Positions 1 through 6,608 of a stretch of 9,299 nucleotides of DNA are shown piece by piece. Source of the DNA: an uncultured Lachnospiraceae bacterium (GTDB lineage: Bacteria; Bacillota_A; Clostridia; Lachnospirales; Lachnospiraceae); the NCBI GenBank assembly GCA_902767195.1, contig CACXGS010000350.1, positions 1-9,299 of the forward strand, read 5' to 3'. Every line of letters begins with the position of its first letter. Position 1 is the first letter of the stretch. The position numbers and the translations under genes were made by a program. The notes under the pieces are model-generated. The model was given only the letters and a program-made list of their open reading frames with translations, had not been told where the DNA came from and did no database searches.

Positions 1-60
1 GTTGGATAGAGCACCAGTTTCCGGAGCTGGGTGTCGGGGGTTCGAGTCCCTTCTGGTTCG
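1..60 (+). tRNA. tRNA-Arg (anticodon CCG), 5' part outside the window
   Basis: This is the 3' four-fifths of a tRNA. The end of the D arm (GAGC, 9-12) is followed by an anticodon stem CCAGT/GCTGG (14-18 / 26-30) around the 7-nt loop TTCCGGA. The anticodon is therefore CCG at 21-23, which reads the Arg codon CGG. A 5-nt variable loop follows, then a T arm GGGGG-TTCGAGT-CCCTT (36-52, two G-U pairs), the 3' acceptor strand CTGGTTC (53-59) and discriminator G60. No CCA is encoded (the next bases are TAGC), so CCA would be added after transcription. The 5' acceptor strand and first half of the D arm, about 16 nt, lie before the window. Confidence 0.93.
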
Positions 61-69
61 TAGCTTTTG

Positions 70-113
70 AAAACCTCGGAGAGCCTTCGATAGAAGACTC
101 TTCGGGGTTTTTT
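70..113 (+). terminator. Rho-independent terminator after tRNA-Arg
   Basis: A long hairpin pairs 70-83 with 98-111: AAAACCTCGG then AGAG against CTCT, TC, GGGG and TTTT, with two wobble pairs. After one C-A mismatch, CTTC/GAAG (85-88 / 93-96) closes a GATA tetraloop. A run of six T (108-113) follows directly. It insulates the tRNA transcript from the fructose operon. Confidence 0.9.
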
Positions 114-175
114 GACGGAATTAAGCTGTTTTGATTTTTTATTGATACTTTTTTGTTTTTACATGTCGATTTATG

Positions 176-205
176 TAGTCAAAACACTCCAAAATGTGGT
201 ATAAG
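176..205 (+). promoter_or_regulatory. Putative promoter of the fruK-fruA operon
   Basis: An extended -10, TGG-TATAAG, lies at 197-205 (5/6 match to TATAAT plus the TGn extension). A weak -35, TAGTCA (176-181, 4/6), is 18 bp upstream. The predicted start is near 212, leaving a leader of about 40 nt before the AGGAGG at 241-246. A CAAAA direct repeat (180-184 and 190-194) sits between the two elements and could be an operator. I found no convincing CcpA cre site. The promoter is assigned by eye. Confidence 0.55.
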
Positions 206-253
206 TAGTACACAACCATTATTCATATATATTTATTATAAGGAGGAGCCGTT

Positions 254-1177
254 ATGATTTATACGGTGACATTTAATCCGGCATTGGATTATGTGGTATT
301 CCTTAAGGATCTCGTTCCCGGCGATATTAATCGCTCCATTCGCGAATCCATTTATTATGGGGGAAAAGGAATCAATGTTTCCGGTATCCTGAAGATGCTG
401 GGGCAGGAGACCACCGCCTTGGGATTTGTGGCGGGATTTACCGGGAGAGCTCTGGAGGAAGGCGTGGAATCGCTTGGAATTAAAGCAGATTTTATCCGTC
501 TTCCGGAAGGCAATACTCGTATCAATGTCAAAGTGAAGCATGGAGACGAGACAGAGATCAACGGCCAGGGACCGGTGATCACTTCGGAGGCACTCGAGGA
601 GCTTTTTGCCAGACTGGATACCCTGAATAAAGAAGATATCCTGATCCTGGCAGGCAGCATTCCCAATACTCTTCCGGAGGATGTCTACGAGAGAATCCTT
701 GCCAGACTGGAGCCCAAAGGGATCCGGGTTGTGGTTGATGCCACAAAAGATTTGCTGCTTAATGTACTCAAATATCATCCTTTCCTGATCAAGCCCAACA
801 ATCACGAGCTTGGTGAGATGTTTGGTCTGGTGCTGAAGACCGACGAGGAGATTGAACATTATGCAAAAGAGCTTCAGAAGAAAGGAGCACGCAATGTTCT
901 GATCTCCATGGCGGGTGATGGTGCCATGCTGGTATCCGAGGACGGGGAGACGTCCCGGATCGGAACACCCAAAGGAAAAGTTATCAACTCAGTTGGAGCA
1001 GGCGATTCTATGGTAGCAGGATTTGTTGCAGGATATCTTGAGAGTGGTTCCTATGCCAGAGCACTGGTAACAGGAACAGCTGCAGGAAGTGCTACGGCCT
1101 TTTCTGAGGGTCTGGCTTCCAGAGAGAAGTACGAAGAAACTCTTGCACAGGCAGAGACATTGATTAAACAAGCCTGA
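254..1177 (+). CDS. fruK: 1-phosphofructokinase
   Basis: A cytoplasmic PfkB/ribokinase-family sugar kinase of 307 aa, the usual length for FruK. It phosphorylates fructose-1-phosphate with ATP to give fructose-1,6-bisphosphate. Family marks are visible in order: TFNPALD at 6-12, the N-terminal signature GGKGINVS at 36-43, a substrate-region INGQGP near 101-106, KPNNHELGEMFG near 175-186, and the C-terminal signature GAGDSMVAGF at 248-257. Asp251 is the expected catalytic base, and the surrounding GAGD forms the anion hole. The ATG at 254 is chosen because AGGAGG (241-246) lies 7 nt before it and the TFNPALD start is intact. fruA follows 27 bp downstream, so the two are almost certainly cotranscribed. 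That neighbour favours FruK over tagatose-6-phosphate kinase (LacC), the main alternative in this subfamily. No fruR-type regulator lies directly upstream; a tRNA gene does. Confidence 0.96.
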   Translation: MIYTVTFNPALDYVVFLKDLVPGDINRSIRESIYYGGKGINVSGILKMLGQETTALGFVAGFTGRALEEGVESLGIKADFIRLPEGNTRINVKVKHGDETEINGQGPVITSEALEELFARLDTLNKEDILILAGSIPNTLPEDVYERILARLEPKGIRVVVDATKDLLLNVLKYHPFLIKPNNHELGEMFGLVLKTDEEIEHYAKELQKKGARNVLISMAGDGAMLVSEDGETSRIGTPKGKVINSVGAGDSMVAGFVAGYLESGSYARALVTGTAAGSATAFSEGLASREKYEETLAQAETLIKQA

Positions 1178-1204
1178 TTATCATCAGAAGGGAGATGCTA
1201 TAAA

Positions 1205-3169
1205 ATGAGAATAGTTGACTTATTAAAAAAAGACGCCATCAGTCTTAATGCTGATGCCAAAAACAAGGATCAGATGCTGGATACTCTGATCGGACTTCAT
1301 GCCAAAGTCGGAAATATCAAAGATGAGGCAGAATTTAAGAAAGGAATCTTAAAGAGAGAATCTGAGGGACCGACCGCTATCGGAGATGGTATCTGTATTC
1401 CTCATTCCAAGAATGATGCTGTTATCAACCCCGGTATTGCATCCATTACGGTTCCCTCCGGAATCGACTGTAATGCACTGGACGGCGGACTGTCCAACCT
1501 CTTTTTCATGATCGCTGCTCCGGCTACCGGATCGGATGTTCATCTGGAAGCTCTGGCAAGACTTTCTACAATCCTTATGGACGGAGATTTCCGTAATAAA
1601 CTCCTTAATGCCAAGTCAGCCGATGAATATCTCAAGATCATCGATGAGAAAGAGACAGAGAAATACGGTGCGGAAGATCCTCAGGCTGCTGCAGCTGCTC
1701 CGGCTGCAAGCGGATACAGGATTCTGGCTGTTACAGCTTGTCCTACCGGTATTGCCCACACCTATATGGCTGCCGAATCTCTTGAGGAGAAAGGTAAGGA
1801 GATGGGAATTCCGCTGAAGGCAGAAACCAATGGTTCCGGCGGTGCGAAGAACGTACTGACCAGAGAAGAGATCGCTGCCTGTGATGGTATCATCATCGCA
1901 GCAGACAAGAACGTAGAGATGGCCCGTTTCGACGGAAAACCTGTCATCCGGACAAAGGTTCAGGATGGAATCCACAAACCTCAGGAACTCATCGAGAAAG
2001 TGCTTAACGGTGAAGCACCCATTTATCATCACGCCGGTGGAGCAGCTGAGGAGGACGCCTCAGCAGGCGGCACTATCGGACAGCAGCTCTATAAGCATCT
2101 GATGAACGGTGTATCCCACATGCTGCCATTCGTAATCGGCGGTGGTATCCTGATCGCTCTGGCCTTCCTTTTTGATGACTATAGTATCAACCCGGCTAAT
2201 TTTGGTAAGAATACTGCTTTAGCGGCAATTCTTAAGACTGCCGGTGAGTATGCCTTTAACTTCATGCTGCCGATCCTTGCAGGATACATTGCCATGAGTA
2301 TTGCTGACCGTCCCGGTCTGATGCCTGGTTTTGTCGGCGGCTGGATTGCTGCTCAGGGAACTTCATTTACCAGTATTATTCAGCAGGTAAACGGCATTGA
2401 TCCCGCTGAGATCAAGATCGTTTCCGGTGGTTTCATCGGTGCTCTCTTCGCCGGTTTTGTAGCAGGTTACCTGGTACTGTGGCTGAAGAAGATGACAGAG
2501 AAGATGCCCGCATCCATGGATGGTCTCCGTCCTATGCTGATCTATCCTGTTGTTGGCCTGGCTCTGATCATGGCCGTGATGTTTGCAGTCAACCCGTTCT
2601 TCGCATGGCTGAATACTCTTCTTGCCAATGCTCTGGGTTCCCTCGGTGGAGCTAATGCTATCCTTCTCGGCGCAGTAGTCGGCGGTATGATGTCCATTGA
2701 TATGGGTGGACCGTTCAATAAGGCTTCTTATGTCTTCGGTACGGCAGCCCTTGCTACCGCAACAGAAGAAAGCCCCCAGGGATTTATGATTATGGCAGCC
2801 GTTATGGCAGGCGGAATGGTTCCTCCGATCGCCATCGCTATTTCTTCCTGGCTGTTCAAGAACAAATTCACAGACAATGACCGCGCTAATGCTCCGGTCA
2901 ATGCTATCATGGGACTTTGCTTTATCTCTGAGGCAGCTATTCCTTACGCAGCCGCAGATCCCGGACATGTAATTCCTTCCTGTGTTATCGGTTCTGCAGT
3001 GGCCGGAGCTCTGTCCATGGCATTCGGATGTACCTTAAGAGCACCTCACGGCGGACTCTTTGTTGTACCGACCATCGGCAATCCGTTCATGTATATTATA
3101 GCTTTGATCGTAGGTTCTCTTGTTGGCGCTGCTCTTCTGGGAGTGCTCAGGAAACCAGCGGCTAAATAG
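1205..3169 (+). CDS. fruA: PTS fructose transporter subunit EIIABC
   Basis: A 654-aa single-chain permease that takes up fructose and phosphorylates it to fructose-1-phosphate using phosphate passed from HPr. Domain order is A-B-C. EIIA (about 1-148) carries the phosphorylated histidine in IPHSK (His67). An Ala/Pro linker (161-168) follows. EIIB (about 171-270) carries the active cysteine in VTACPTGIAHT (Cys179). A second linker precedes EIIC (about 292-650), which starts near GVSHMLPFVIGGG, contains ADRPGLMPGF (368-376), has many hydrophobic spans, and shows the fructose-family RAPHGGLFVVP near the C terminus (PHGG 614-617). Length and order match Firmicutes FruA. The start is supported by GAAGGGAG 5' of ATG 1205. 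fruK upstream supplies the next enzyme for its product, which supports fructose rather than mannose or 2-O-mannosylglycerate as the substrate. Confidence 0.96.
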   Translation: MRIVDLLKKDAISLNADAKNKDQMLDTLIGLHAKVGNIKDEAEFKKGILKRESEGPTAIGDGICIPHSKNDAVINPGIASITVPSGIDCNALDGGLSNLFFMIAAPATGSDVHLEALARLSTILMDGDFRNKLLNAKSADEYLKIIDEKETEKYGAEDPQAAAAAPAASGYRILAVTACPTGIAHTYMAAESLEEKGKEMGIPLKAETNGSGGAKNVLTREEIAACDGIIIAADKNVEMARFDGKPVIRTKVQDGIHKPQELIEKVLNGEAPIYHHAGGAAEEDASAGGTIGQQLYKHLMNGVSHMLPFVIGGGILIALAFLFDDYSINPANFGKNTALAAILKTAGEYAFNFMLPILAGYIAMSIADRPGLMPGFVGGWIAAQGTSFTSIIQQVNGIDPAEIKIVSGGFIGALFAGFVAGYLVLWLKKMTEKMPASMDGLRPMLIYPVVGLALIMAVMFAVNPFFAWLNTLLANALGSLGGANAILLGAVVGGMMSIDMGGPFNKASYVFGTAALATATEESPQGFMIMAAVMAGGMVPPIAIAISSWLFKNKFTDNDRANAPVNAIMGLCFISEAAIPYAAADPGHVIPSCVIGSAVAGALSMAFGCTLRAPHGGLFVVPTIGNPFMYIIALIVGSLVGAALLGVLRKPAAK

Positions 3170-3188
3170 TCAGAATAGCCGGTAAATG

Positions 3189-3205
3189 TGCTATCATTAA
3201 TGATA
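3189..3205 (+). promoter_or_regulatory. Extended -10 overlapped by a 14-bp perfect palindrome, upstream of the cyclase gene
   Basis: TATCATTAATGATA (3192-3205) is a perfect 14-bp palindrome. Its left half is also a good extended -10 (TGC-TATCAT, 3189-3197, 5/6 plus TGn). A weak -35-like TAGTCA lies at 3167-3172 with a long 19-bp spacer. It sits in the 69-bp gap between fruA and the cyclase gene, 33 bp before the start codon. It has no T-tract and is AT-rich, so it is not a terminator. A dimeric regulator bound here would block the promoter. That role is inference. Confidence 0.4.
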
Positions 3206-3238
3206 ATCTGAATTCGCATAGACCAGGGAGGTGTTGGT

Positions 3239-3991
3239 ATGTACAAACTTTGGACCATGCTTGAGGACTTGAAGAAGATGCGCTGGGTAGAGCTGTCACA
3301 TCCGCTGGATAATGACAGTCCTTACTGGGCCGGAATACCGGAGGGCTCGGTGGAGCTGTGCAAGACTGTATTTGACTGGGGCAATCCTATGCTTGAATGC
3401 CTGATTCAGACTTTTAAGTTCCCCGGACAGTTCGGAACGCATATTGATTTTCCGGGACACTTTGTAAAAGAGGGAGTTCTGTCGGAAGCTTTTGAAGCTA
3501 AAGACGGGGTATTTCCTCTGTGCGTGATCGATCTCACCGAAAAGGTGGCGAAGGATCCCTGTTATGTGGTGACTGCCCAGGATATCAAAGACTATGAGAA
3601 AGAGTACGGTGACATTCCGGACGGCGCTTTTGTAGCACTTCGTACCGACTGGTACAAAAACTGGCCGGATATGGATGCCCTCTCCGGAACTGCCGAGGAC
3701 GGCAGCGAGAACTTCCCCGGATGGTCTCTGGAAGCTTTGAAGTATATCTACGAAGTCCGCAATGCCGGGGCAAACGGCCATGAGACACTGGACACGGATG
3801 CATCTGCCGAGGCGGCAAAAGCAGAAGACCTGGCCTGCGAGCGCTATGTCCTTGCTATGGGTAAGCTTCAGGTGGAAGTGCTCCGCAATCTGGATCAGGT
3901 TCCGGCAGCAGGAGCCATGGTATTTGTGGCCTGGCCGCGGATCCAGGGTGCAACCGGACTCCCGGCTCGCGTTTGGGCGGTATGTGAATAA
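3239..3991 (+). CDS. Cyclase family protein (kynurenine formamidase-like metal hydrolase)
   Basis: A 250-aa soluble protein of the cyclase family (the Pfam Cyclase / kynurenine formamidase group). The diagnostic metal-binding motif is QFGTHIDFPGHF at 64-75, with ligands His68, Asp70 and His74. The fold-typical ELSHPLDNDSPYW occurs at 18-30. A second conserved segment, GHETLDTD (180-187), holds His181-Glu182. The C-terminal half ends in VEVLRNLDQVPAAGAMVFV and a Gly/Pro-rich loop typical of the family. Members hydrolyse amides or lactones such as N-formylkynurenine, isatin or creatinine-like substrates, so the substrate here cannot be assigned. The start at 3239 is set by GGGAGGTG (3226-3233) 5 nt upstream; later Met codons at residues 7 and 14 lack this. 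There is no signal peptide. It follows fruA in the same direction but has its own possible promoter and a strong terminator, so a link to fructose use is not implied. Confidence 0.88.
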   Translation: MYKLWTMLEDLKKMRWVELSHPLDNDSPYWAGIPEGSVELCKTVFDWGNPMLECLIQTFKFPGQFGTHIDFPGHFVKEGVLSEAFEAKDGVFPLCVIDLTEKVAKDPCYVVTAQDIKDYEKEYGDIPDGAFVALRTDWYKNWPDMDALSGTAEDGSENFPGWSLEALKYIYEVRNAGANGHETLDTDASAEAAKAEDLACERYVLAMGKLQVEVLRNLDQVPAAGAMVFVAWPRIQGATGLPARVWAVCE

Positions 3992-4013
3992 TAATCGATA
4001 TCATGAAATAACG

Positions 4014-4051
4014 ATATCCCACGCTATATATCATAGCGTGGGATATTTTTT
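4014..4051 (+). terminator. Strong Rho-independent terminator after the cyclase gene
   Basis: A perfect 14-bp stem (4014-4027 with 4033-4046, ATATCCCACGCTAT and its complement) closes a 5-nt loop, and a T run extends to 4051. It ends plus-strand transcription 20-60 bp after the cyclase stop. Read on the minus strand, the same hairpin lies about 45 bp past the L,D-transpeptidase stop but is followed by only a short T-rich tract (TTATTT). It may act weakly in that direction too. Confidence 0.93.
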
Positions 4052-4092
4052 GCATTGTAGAAAATAATATCTTCCCTCTTAAGAATATTCCT

Positions 4093-5820
4093 TTAATAGA
4101 TAAACACTGCTTCCCCTTTAAGCAGGATCTCGAACATTTTCTTGGCATCTTTGTCTGACAGATTAAGACAGCCGTGGGAACCGTGCTTTTTGTAATACTT
4201 GGGGCTCCATTTATCCCATTTCTGCCAGGGAGCAGCATGGAATCCGGTTCCACTGTTGGTCAGGCGAACCCAGTATTTCACGGGAGTTTCGTAATTCTCT
4301 CCCCTGAGTACCCGATCCGGGCTCCTGCCTTTCACGTAGTAAACGCCCTTTCCGGTCTCCCGGCCTTCCACCGGCAGGCCGGATATCGTTTTGCAGGTGT
4401 AGGCGATCTTCCCGTCCCTGTGGACATAGACCATCTGCTCGTCAATGGATGCCTCCGTATAGTTATCGGGATCCCAGTCCTGATAATTCTTATAATCCTT
4501 TGCGAAGGCTTCCGTCTTGTACTGGGGCTCCAGGTGAATGGTCACCGCTTCCTTATTGGCTTCAGAGGGGATCGCTATATAGCGTTCTACCGCCTCTTCA
4601 TTCATTTCTTTTACAATCGCTGTCTCTGCCTGGTCCAGAATCTTATCGAAATCCATCTTCCAGCCGTAATCCCCTTTCTTAACGGTCACTTTTTTTCCAG
4701 TGTGGGTCGTAAAGACACGGGGTTTGCCGGCTGTCTGATATTTGTCGCAGAATTTGTGGAGGATTTTCTCCAGCTTGTAGATTCGGATCAACATTTTTCC
4801 TTCCGAATAATAGACCAGTGGAATGATCTTTTCAGGAGTGAGAGTATAGGTTTCTCCCTCCCAGATATCCCAGGTGATAAAACGGTTAATGACACTTTTG
4901 TAAGCTTTAAGGCCGTCTTTGATTTCCTTACTGTCGCTGGTGACCTTGGGCTTCTGATAAACGTCAGGATAGAGGGAGGCATCTTCCAGATTGACTTCTG
5001 TCTCTCCTTTTTCAATGGCCTCTGTAACAATGCGGGTAAATTCTTCCGGGACCAGAGCGTTGCCGTAGATTTCTTTTTTGACGACAGGCATCTTCTGCTT
5101 CTCTGAATATACGATATCCGCCGGCTCCGGCTGAGTGATGGGATAGTCCTTGCTGCCTTTGATCAGGGGACACTGTCTCAGAGTACCGTTTAGCAACTCC
5201 TTGTCGTACCCGTCTTTGCTCCTGACGGTATAATTGTAACGTGACCAGGGAAAGACGATCAGCTTATGCTGTTTTTTTAGCGTCTCCTGAATCTGTTCCT
5301 GATCCGGACGAATCTGATAGTCTATATCATCTGCCAGGATGGTCATCGTTCCATTCTCTCTGGCCCGGATGGTAAGAGAGTAATCATGCCCGTCAGGAAG
5401 TGCAGTCATGGTTTGATCCACGGTCTTTCCGGAGACATCGATACCATTTACCGTCGTGTGATTCAGCCAGGTATTTCTGTGCAGGATCTTGGAATAGAAT
5501 CCCGAGAAAAGAATAAGAACCGCAAGGACCCCCAGAACTGCCCTGATCCGTAAAGGGATGCGGGACAGGAATTTCTTTAGCCGGTCTATGAGCGGGGGAA
5601 GAACTTCTCCTGCCTTAACCAGGAGGAAAGCCAGAAGTTCTTTTGCCCTGACCAGGAGAAATAGAAGAAGTGCCTTCAATTTGATCAGGAGGATCTTTAA
5701 TATTTCTCCCGCCCGAATCAGAAAATTATTCAGAGCATCCTTTGATATATCAGACCGGCCCTGCCTTGCGTGCCGGTTTTTCCTCCGGGGGTTATTCCGG
5801 ACATTTCTCTGTTCACTCAT
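4093..5820 (-). CDS. Membrane-anchored L,D-transpeptidase (YkuD domain, PG_binding_4-like repeats)
   Basis: A 575-aa cell-wall enzyme predicted to form 3-3 peptidoglycan cross-links or attach stem peptides outside the membrane. In order: a Lys/Arg-rich cytoplasmic N terminus (RRKNRHARQGR 12-22); five 11-residue amphipathic repeats (34-88); one membrane span (about 93-110, type II orientation); a PG_binding_4-like region starting at NGIDVSG (125-131); a second such region around GDYGWKMDF (383-391); then a YkuD catalytic domain (about 459-575). The active site is complete: His528 in GTGFHAAPW, and SHGCLN at 548-553 with nucleophile Cys551. An in-frame ATG at 5904 is rejected. AGGAAGG on the minus strand (5829-5835) lies 8 nt before the ATG at 5820, and the likely -10 (5876-5881) falls downstream of 5904. 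The gene is monocistronic and divergent from the methyltransferase gene. Function is confident from the catalytic motif; the cross-link type is inferred. Confidence 0.93.
   Translation of the reverse strand: MSEQRNVRNNPRRKNRHARQGRSDISKDALNNFLIRAGEILKILLIKLKALLLFLLVRAKELLAFLLVKAGEVLPPLIDRLKKFLSRIPLRIRAVLGVLAVLILFSGFYSKILHRNTWLNHTTVNGIDVSGKTVDQTMTALPDGHDYSLTIRARENGTMTILADDIDYQIRPDQEQIQETLKKQHKLIVFPWSRYNYTVRSKDGYDKELLNGTLRQCPLIKGSKDYPITQPEPADIVYSEKQKMPVVKKEIYGNALVPEEFTRIVTEAIEKGETEVNLEDASLYPDVYQKPKVTSDSKEIKDGLKAYKSVINRFITWDIWEGETYTLTPEKIIPLVYYSEGKMLIRIYKLEKILHKFCDKYQTAGKPRVFTTHTGKKVTVKKGDYGWKMDFDKILDQAETAIVKEMNEEAVERYIAIPSEANKEAVTIHLEPQYKTEAFAKDYKNYQDWDPDNYTEASIDEQMVYVHRDGKIAYTCKTISGLPVEGRETGKGVYYVKGRSPDRVLRGENYETPVKYWVRLTNSGTGFHAAPWQKWDKWSPKYYKKHGSHGCLNLSDKDAKKMFEILLKGEAVFIY
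5557..5721 (-). repeat. Five 33-bp coding repeats encoding 11-residue amphipathic units in the L,D-transpeptidase
   Basis: Residues 34-88 of the L,D-transpeptidase fall into five consecutive 11-mers in register: LIRAGEILKIL, LIKLKALLLFL, LVRAKELLAFL, LVKAGEVLPPL and IDRLKKFLSRI. The consensus is L-[IV]-[RK]-A-x-E-[IVL]-L-x-x-L. At DNA level the first units share an imperfect core ([AG]ACCAGGAG on the plus strand, also GATCAGGAG) at 33-bp spacing. Eleven residues make three helical turns, so the basic position 3 and the polar 5-6 line up as a narrow polar stripe on a Leu-rich helix. That suggests a membrane-lying helix just before the membrane span. It is protein-coding repetition, not a CRISPR array. 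Confidence 0.8.
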
Positions 5821-5828
5821 AGTTATTT

Positions 5829-5835
5829 CCTTCCT
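5829..5835 (-). promoter_or_regulatory. Ribosome binding site fixing the L,D-transpeptidase start
   Basis: AGGAAGG on the minus strand lies 8 nt before the ATG at 5820-5818. No comparable site precedes the longer in-frame start at 5904. It decides the 575-aa over the 603-aa reading. Confidence 0.8.
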
Positions 5836-5875
5836 GCACCCTGCTGTGTTTATAAAGAATATAATCCATATCTCC

Positions 5876-5904
5876 ATAATAACAATTTCTGTCAGGGATT
5901 GCAA
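5876..5904 (-). promoter_or_regulatory. Putative promoter of the L,D-transpeptidase gene
   Basis: On the minus strand, TTGCAA (5899-5904, 4/6) is separated by exactly 17 bp from TATTAT (5876-5881, 5/6). Transcription would begin near 5869, about 49 nt before the start codon. An overlapping alternative (TTGTTA-16-TATATT, slightly downstream) is possible. It is back to back with the methyltransferase promoter, with -35 elements about 20 bp apart. Confidence 0.5.
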
Positions 5905-5923
5905 TTTCTAATATAGAATGAGA

Positions 5924-5952
5924 TTGATGATATGGTTTGTCCTTGGTATAAT
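5924..5952 (+). promoter_or_regulatory. Strong putative promoter of the methyltransferase gene
   Basis: TTGATG (5924-5929, 4/6) and a perfect TATAAT (5947-5952) are 17 bp apart, and the -10 carries the TGn extension (TGG, 5944-5946). It is the best sigma-A-type promoter in the window. Transcription is expected near 5959, giving a leader of about 47 nt before ATG 6006. Confidence 0.75.
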
Positions 5953-6005
5953 CGGACTTAAAAGCGGATACAGGCTGGCGAAAATGCAGGAAAAGGAAGG
6001 ATCCT

Positions 6006-6596
6006 ATGAGGGAATATCTTTGGGATAAAAAATTGAATATAAGGACAGGAGGCAGGGATGATACCCATGCCGACCAGTACCGTTTTCCCTATGAGCCGAC
6101 ACCCTACAGGGTCCTGGACCGGCTGGCAGGCAGCGGCTATATTGATCAGCAGAGTGTTGTCCTGGACTATGGCTGCGGAAAGGGGCGGGTCGATTTTTTT
6201 CTGGCCCATCAGTGCGGATGTTTATGCTATGGGGTGGAATATGATGACCGGATCTATGAGATGGCCCGGAGAAATATGGAAAAGGCACTTTCCTCTTCCA
6301 AAGTGGACATCGTCCACGCTAATGCTGAGCAATATGAAGTGCCTTCATCCGTGAATCGTATCTTTTTCTTTAATCCCTTTTCCGTGGAGATCCTGAGGAG
6401 TGTTATGGAGCGGATCAGGGATTCCTGGTACGGGAATCCGAGAGAGATTCTGTTGTTTTTCTATTACCCTTCGGATGAGTATGTGTCCTGGCTGATGACT
6501 GTGGAGGAACTGACCTTCCTGGATGACATAGATTGCCGGGATCTCTTCCTGGGTAATATAAGGTTCGAGAGGATCATGGTGTTTGAAATGGGATGA
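6006..6596 (+). CDS. Class I SAM-dependent methyltransferase, substrate unknown
   Basis: A 196-aa cytoplasmic Rossmann-fold methyltransferase. The SAM-binding motif I is VVLDYGCGKGRVDFFLA at 51-67. The acidic end of strand 2 is GVEYDD (76-81). NAEQYEVP (106-113) fits motif III, and FFFNPFS (120-126) sits at the motif IV position after strand 4. The N terminus contains HADQYRFPYEPTPYRVLDRL (21-40), a substrate-side cap. The NPF tripeptide resembles the (N/D)PP(Y/F) of enzymes that methylate planar amino groups, but one Pro is missing, so nucleic acid, protein or small-molecule targets all remain open. The start is supported by AGGAAAAGGAAGG (5988-6000) 5 nt before the ATG. It has its own promoter, and its stop lies 12 bp from the converging SRAP gene. 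I see no specific pathway link to its neighbours. Confidence 0.87.
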   Translation: MREYLWDKKLNIRTGGRDDTHADQYRFPYEPTPYRVLDRLAGSGYIDQQSVVLDYGCGKGRVDFFLAHQCGCLCYGVEYDDRIYEMARRNMEKALSSSKVDIVHANAEQYEVPSSVNRIFFFNPFSVEILRSVMERIRDSWYGNPREILLFFYYPSDEYVSWLMTVEELTFLDDIDCRDLFLGNIRFERIMVFEMG

Positions 6597-6608
6597 CAAG
6601 TCCAAGAC

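Noticed and set aside
2363..2968. 201-aa open frame on the minus strand inside fruA
   Set aside because: Shadow of the EIIC domain, with a His/Cys/Ser-rich, non-protein-like composition.
4174..5106. 310-aa open frame on the plus strand
   Set aside because: Antisense to the L,D-transpeptidase, whose catalytic motifs are intact. The product shows no family motifs and there is no ribosome binding site.
5557..5721. 33-bp periodic repeats considered as a CRISPR array or minisatellite
   Set aside because: The units are contiguous and divergent, without spacers, and translate into in-register 11-residue helical repeats within a real gene.
5821..5904. Longer N terminus for the L,D-transpeptidase from ATG 5904
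   Set aside because: It has no ribosome binding site, spans the likely promoter and adds residues unrelated to the basic cytoplasmic start; ATG 5820 has AGGAAGG at 8 nt.
6597..6608. Bidirectional terminator between the converging methyltransferase and SRAP genes
   Set aside because: Only a 4-bp stem (AGTC-CAA-GACT) before a T run is visible nearby; too weak to call.
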